Source: Pelodera strongyloides
Taxonomy: Eukaryota > Nematoda > Chromadorea > Rhabditida > Rhabditidae
DNA: 64,000 nt
Assembly (NCBI GenBank): GCA_036852015.1
Contig: JAANDG010000606.1
Span: 1-64,000 of the forward strand
Direction of reading: 5' to 3'
A program made the position numbers and the translations under genes. Position 1 is the stretch's first letter; every line of letters starts with the position of its first letter. Shown piece after piece: positions 60,349-64,000 of the stretch. The notes beneath the pieces were generated by a model. That model saw nothing but the letters and a program-made list of their open reading frames with translations. It was not told where the DNA came from and ran no database searches.

Positions 60349-61664
60349 ATGGTCAGTCTAGTATAGTGATGAAAAAGGTCTACTGGATTTTTTTCTATTC
60401 TTTTTTTCACAGAAATTGTGTGCTTTTCCTATATTTCGACAGTCGGGTGTGATATTTGGAACAAGTTGTTCTTAATAAAATAAAACTTTTATTTTATTTA
60501 TTCCTACACAACAGTATGAAAACATTATTAAGATTTTTCATTAGGCTCTAAATTTTAGTGCTCTCACCGGAAATGATAGAAAGAAAACGAGAAGCTGATA
60601 CGTACGCATATACATACAAAGAAAAGGCGATCACAGATTATAAGATTTGGGTTTTGATTATAGAAACGTTTGGTCTCAAATGGGAAAGTAGTTAGATCAG
60701 GAAGGACATTAAACGGGCAACTGTTTTCAATTTGGAGGGTTTTTGTTAAGAAAATATTCCAATTGTTTTGGTAGAAAACGATTTGTGGAAAATGTGGATG
60801 TTCAGCTAGATGTAATACAGGAAATATGCGGCGACAGTTACTGTTATGTTAACTAGCTGTTGAAGTATCTGTTCGTATCATATGCAAATTTCCTAAAGTA
60901 GTAGAATACTGCTTTAACGGAGCATGGGAGCGGTACGGGAGTAATATTATAAGCTAATCAATGACTTTCGTATCTAATGACGGGAGTTTTGGATATGAAA
61001 TATATAGCTAACTTCAACTTTTGGAAGTAAAATTCACAGTAGTGCTGCCGGAAATGCTCGCTAAATTGTAAAATGCCAAATGATAAAAATAACAAATTAA
61101 AATAGTAGGATAATTGGTACAGTATGAGATCCGTCCCTGAGTTATTCAAGTGTAAAACGTCATGATTGGGACAATTGTTAGTTAGAAATGTATATTAAAA
61201 AAACTTAACGTGTTTTAAGAAAAGTGAAAGTTTATATGTGCACAACACATATTTATAAATTCGTAAATTGGATAGGGAACTAAACAGTAACGTTCCCTCC
61301 TTAATGCCTTATATATTGGAGGCCTTAGGATTTGTAAGCTGGATTAGGCATGGAAGTATGGAAGTCTTCACTTAGTTTTATCTACCTACTGCCTATTTAC
61401 ATATCATCATTCGCGTTTACGTCGCGAAGTAAGTCGCGAAGGATTACGTCGCGAAGTATGGCCATGACTATGATACGTCACGAAGTGGTCCTAACATTAA
61501 TACCCTAAGTACCGTTGCGATATTTACGTCACGGTCATAGGTGATCGATATCGATACGACGGTCAACGTTTAAAGGCGGAAGGATAGTCGTAATGACTAA
61601 GGACCTAAGGATGGTACTTCACAAAGGATTGTACTTGACTAAGGACGTTAGGGTAATCCTATGG

Positions 61665-62453
61665 CTATTGTATCCGGCAGTTGTTTTTCTTCTTTTTGCT
61701 TCCTGAAGTTACAACTGCGCGACTTCCACCGTCCCTTTCTGTGGTGTCTGCAGAACCGCCAGGTAACCGCTCAGTTTGTTGGTAGCGCCTGAAAATAACA
61801 ATGTTTCAAACCATACATATAAATTTGAAATGTGAATTCAGAATAATCACACTTAGCATCTAGAATTTTGGTTGAACCATAAGTATAGAAGATCGGTTTG
61901 TTGGTAACACCTGAACGTGTGTATGTAACCAGACGGCTATCGCCGCATTAGGCGACTTTTCAATTCAATGCAGGCGATTCTCCGAAGTACTCACGAAAAA
62001 GGGCATACTTATATGAAACGTCTGAAGCGTATATTCCAAAATTCATGTAATGTATGCGCTAATTTTGGTGAGTTGCGAAAAGTTGGCCTGTTTATACCAA
62101 ACGCCTGAAACGTAGAAAAACGGCGTGGACGTTACGAAAAACTACGTTTCAGGGGTTTGGTATTACCAATGTTTCGTGCGTCTTCAACGGATGCGTTTTC
62201 GTGCGTTATATGATATAAATTTGGAGGATAAGCTTCGGGAGTTTCATATAATAAATATATAATCTTACTTCGATAAAGTCGCCTTAGGTGGCGTTAGCCG
62301 ACAGGTAAATAAATAAATCAACAAATCTTCTCACCTAACTAATCGTACGAGTTCATGAAATGATTGGTCGACATTTTGCCTTAGTTTTGCTGAACATTCA
62401 ATGTAGGGCACGTTGAGCTGTCTGGCCAAGTCCTCGCCTTCATGTTTGGCGAC
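61665..62453 (-). CDS. ras: R-Ras/TC21-like small GTPase, last two exons (5' part outside the window)
   Basis: Exon 62453-62335 encodes [20 protein letters not shown] then SAK and [14 protein letters not shown]; exon 61788-61665 adds [11 protein letters not shown] and a basic end [10 protein letters not shown] before TAG. The exons join in phase 2. ECSAK is the G5 nucleotide-binding motif. NVDQ-x-FHELVR is closest to R-Ras2/TC21. The CRIQ terminus is a CaaX box, with Gln in the last place favouring farnesylation, and the Lys run would help plasma-membrane binding. P-loop, switch I and II and NKxD exons were not found in 62454-64000, so they must lie to the right. It converges with the kinase gene. 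A signalling GTPase at the inner plasma membrane is expected from family knowledge. Confidence 0.9.
61925..62315. repeat. Hairpin-ended repeat in the Ras-like intron
   Basis: ACCAGACGGCTATCGCCGC with TTAGGCGACTT at the left (61929 on) and AAGTCGCCTTAGGTGGCG with TTAGCCGACAGG at the right (62276 on) are inverted. Copies of the end occur at about 41258-41285 and 49918-49950. Internal GAAACGTCTG words are shared with 49993-50010. Confidence 0.6.
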
Positions 62454-64000
62454 CTGAATTTAATATTTAAAGCATACAATCATATAATGACACAAAGTTT
62501 ACATGATATTCCCGTAAAGAGGGTTGATGCGTAGGGTGTCTGAAAGGTCTCTTTAGATTTCTTTGTAGAAATTTATCGCTGTGTGTTTTATACAATTTCG
62601 GCAGTTTCGAAATCTCAGTTATCTTTTGCTGTTTTCCCTCAGGATTCCATTGATAATCTTAATACTCTTGTTATATTTCTACTTACAATTAATGAGTTTT
62701 CCTTCAGGGCTTCAAATAACTAAATGAATAAAATTCACTTTTCGAATGGAATTCATCTATGTACTAACCCCTCCCTTTCCTTTACTTTTCTAGCTAGATC
62801 CCAAAACACAAGGCCGGTGTTCAAGTTGTTCAATCAGTCCCCCGAAACTATGAGAACTTTGAATAACCTTGACAAACTCTATGCGAGCTGGTGAATTGCC
62901 TAACGACGTGCGGCAATGGTCTTAACTCTTAGCGGCGCGACGGCGTAGCGCCGGTAAGAATGCGTGAACAAAGCAATTATCCTCGGCTCTCGCACCGCTC
63001 ATTATACCATTATACGGTGATTATGTGTGGTTCGGAGGAGGCTACTGAGATGACAGAATAGCAAAATAAAATAAAAAGAAAAGAATATCATGTGAAAAGG
63101 GCTCATAGCGTAGCTAATAAGTTAATTACATTGAACATACTAAAATACCAAATACAATTAGGACAGCAAAAGAGAAATAAGTGTGCTGTGTACTACCGTA
63201 CCAAGTGTGAGCACATTCTGGGGGTATTGAATAAGGGTATAAATTAGCCGAGCACTGTAATCCCGATATGCTATGATAATAAGAGTCCAGATATAGTTCC
63301 ACAAGCAAGTTAAAGAGCAACACCGGTCGGTTTTTGAAACACATCGAGTACACCAGCATTCTTATGCAGCCTATGCAAATGAGCGCAAATTAGAATACAA
63401 GCTAGACCCCAATTAGGCCCAATTTTGCATAAATGCATAGGAATGCAAGCACTTGAGATGCGTTAAAAAAAACCGGCCGGTATTTCGCTTTAACAATATC
63501 CCCGTGAACTCCCCCAATTCTCCATAGTAAAATATAGTAAAACTCCCCAAATCATAGTAGTAAAACACAGTGTGTATTCTAGTTAATTCTCAATTCCCCG
63601 CAACGTCTAGGCCTGACTATTCAATTAAAATGCGGCTAATTCAATGTCGTTTAACTATTTAACTATGCAATGAAAAACAATTCAATTGGTTCCCCAAAAT
63701 ACCCAAAATAGTTAGTCCCCAATAAGAATAAAATGATTATGTTTCAGGCTTTTTATACAAGCGCCACTTTCGGAATATAACTGATTGTTACATCAGAATT
63801 ACTCTACGACAAAGTTTGTAAAAATTAACAAAATTACAGCAAGACAGCTTATTGTAAACGTTTCAGACATAGGAAATAACCATTCGTATTATCCTAATCC
63901 TGGGCAATTAAACATTATATTAAACGGGAGTAACTATGACTATGACTCCGTGCCCGTTCCTCAACTAAGAAAGTGGGTAGAATGTCACCGGACTCAATGC
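62454..64000. other. Right edge: intron or upstream part of the Ras-like gene
   Basis: Because the Ras-like gene continues on the minus strand, this is probably one long intron. It contains a family-A MITE at 63310-63493 and no recognisable GTPase exon. Nothing else with structure was seen. Confidence 0.5.
63310..63493. repeat. TTAA-flanked MITE, family A
   Basis: TTAAAGAGCAACACCGGTCGG at the left and AACCGGCCGGTATTTCGCTTTAA at the right, in the reverse orientation (TCTTATGCAGCCTATGC). Confidence 0.82.

Larger units (their letters stand above)
59089..61664. other. Intergenic region between kinase and Ras-like gene (convergent 3' ends)
   Basis: The kinase 3' UTR begins here; no close AATAAA is clear, and the first good cluster is near 60474-60500. 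An inverted-repeat element relative (about 59125-59215), MITEs at 59714-59854 and 60184-60348, and short ACGTCGCGAAGT-type tandem repeats (about 61415-61490) are present. The open frame 59479-59877 spans a MITE and has no domain, so I do not call it a gene. Confidence 0.55.

Overview
The window looks like a repeat-rich piece of a nematode genome. The nematode telomere unit TTAGGC occurs as interstitial runs (7681-7699 and 26325-26374). Genes have many small exons with consensus GT/TTTCAG splice sites. Three genes open just after a splice-acceptor-like site, as expected for spliced-leader trans-splicing. The species cannot be fixed from the sequence.

Host genes, left to right: (1) a two-exon gene for a 91-residue, single-membrane-span, very basic protein (+, 1598-2042); (2) a 22-exon patched-related (PTR, RND superfamily) membrane protein of about 804 residues (-, 4367-19054); (3) a four-exon gene for a small acidic, lysine-rich protein of 87-108 residues (+, 27614-29123); (4) a 20-exon polo-like kinase of 709 residues with a complete kinase domain and two polo boxes (+, 50311-59088); (5) the last two exons of an R-Ras/TC21-like small GTPase with a CaaX end, whose 5' part lies outside the window (-, 61665-62453). 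I assembled all exon chains by eye, checking reading phase at every junction.

Between and inside these genes are mobile elements. A non-LTR retrotransposon with ORF1, endonuclease and reverse transcriptase (-, 36592-40626) sits between identical 359-bp direct repeats that behave like a giant target-site duplication. The largest PTR intron holds a 5'-truncated LINE (+, about 8583-12345), itself split by a non-autonomous LTR retrotransposon (8960-11796) with 697-bp LTRs, a TGTAC target duplication and a tRNA-type primer-binding site. More than 20 short TTAA-flanked inverted-repeat elements (MITEs) of several related families lie in introns and intergenic DNA, some back to back and some nested. 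There are also fold-back elements, tRNA-like SINE heads, GCGCAC-rich islands and many long GA/CT tracts.

The genes do not form an operon or pathway. The most interesting biology is the divergent polo-like kinase: lysine at the usual activating-threonine position, Phe instead of the first polo-box Trp, an intact His-x-Lys phosphate pincer, and a DSGxxS phosphodegron. On the mobile-DNA side, the 359-bp duplication and the TTAA element cluster stand out. I found no CRISPR, prokaryotic operon or other wholly new system.
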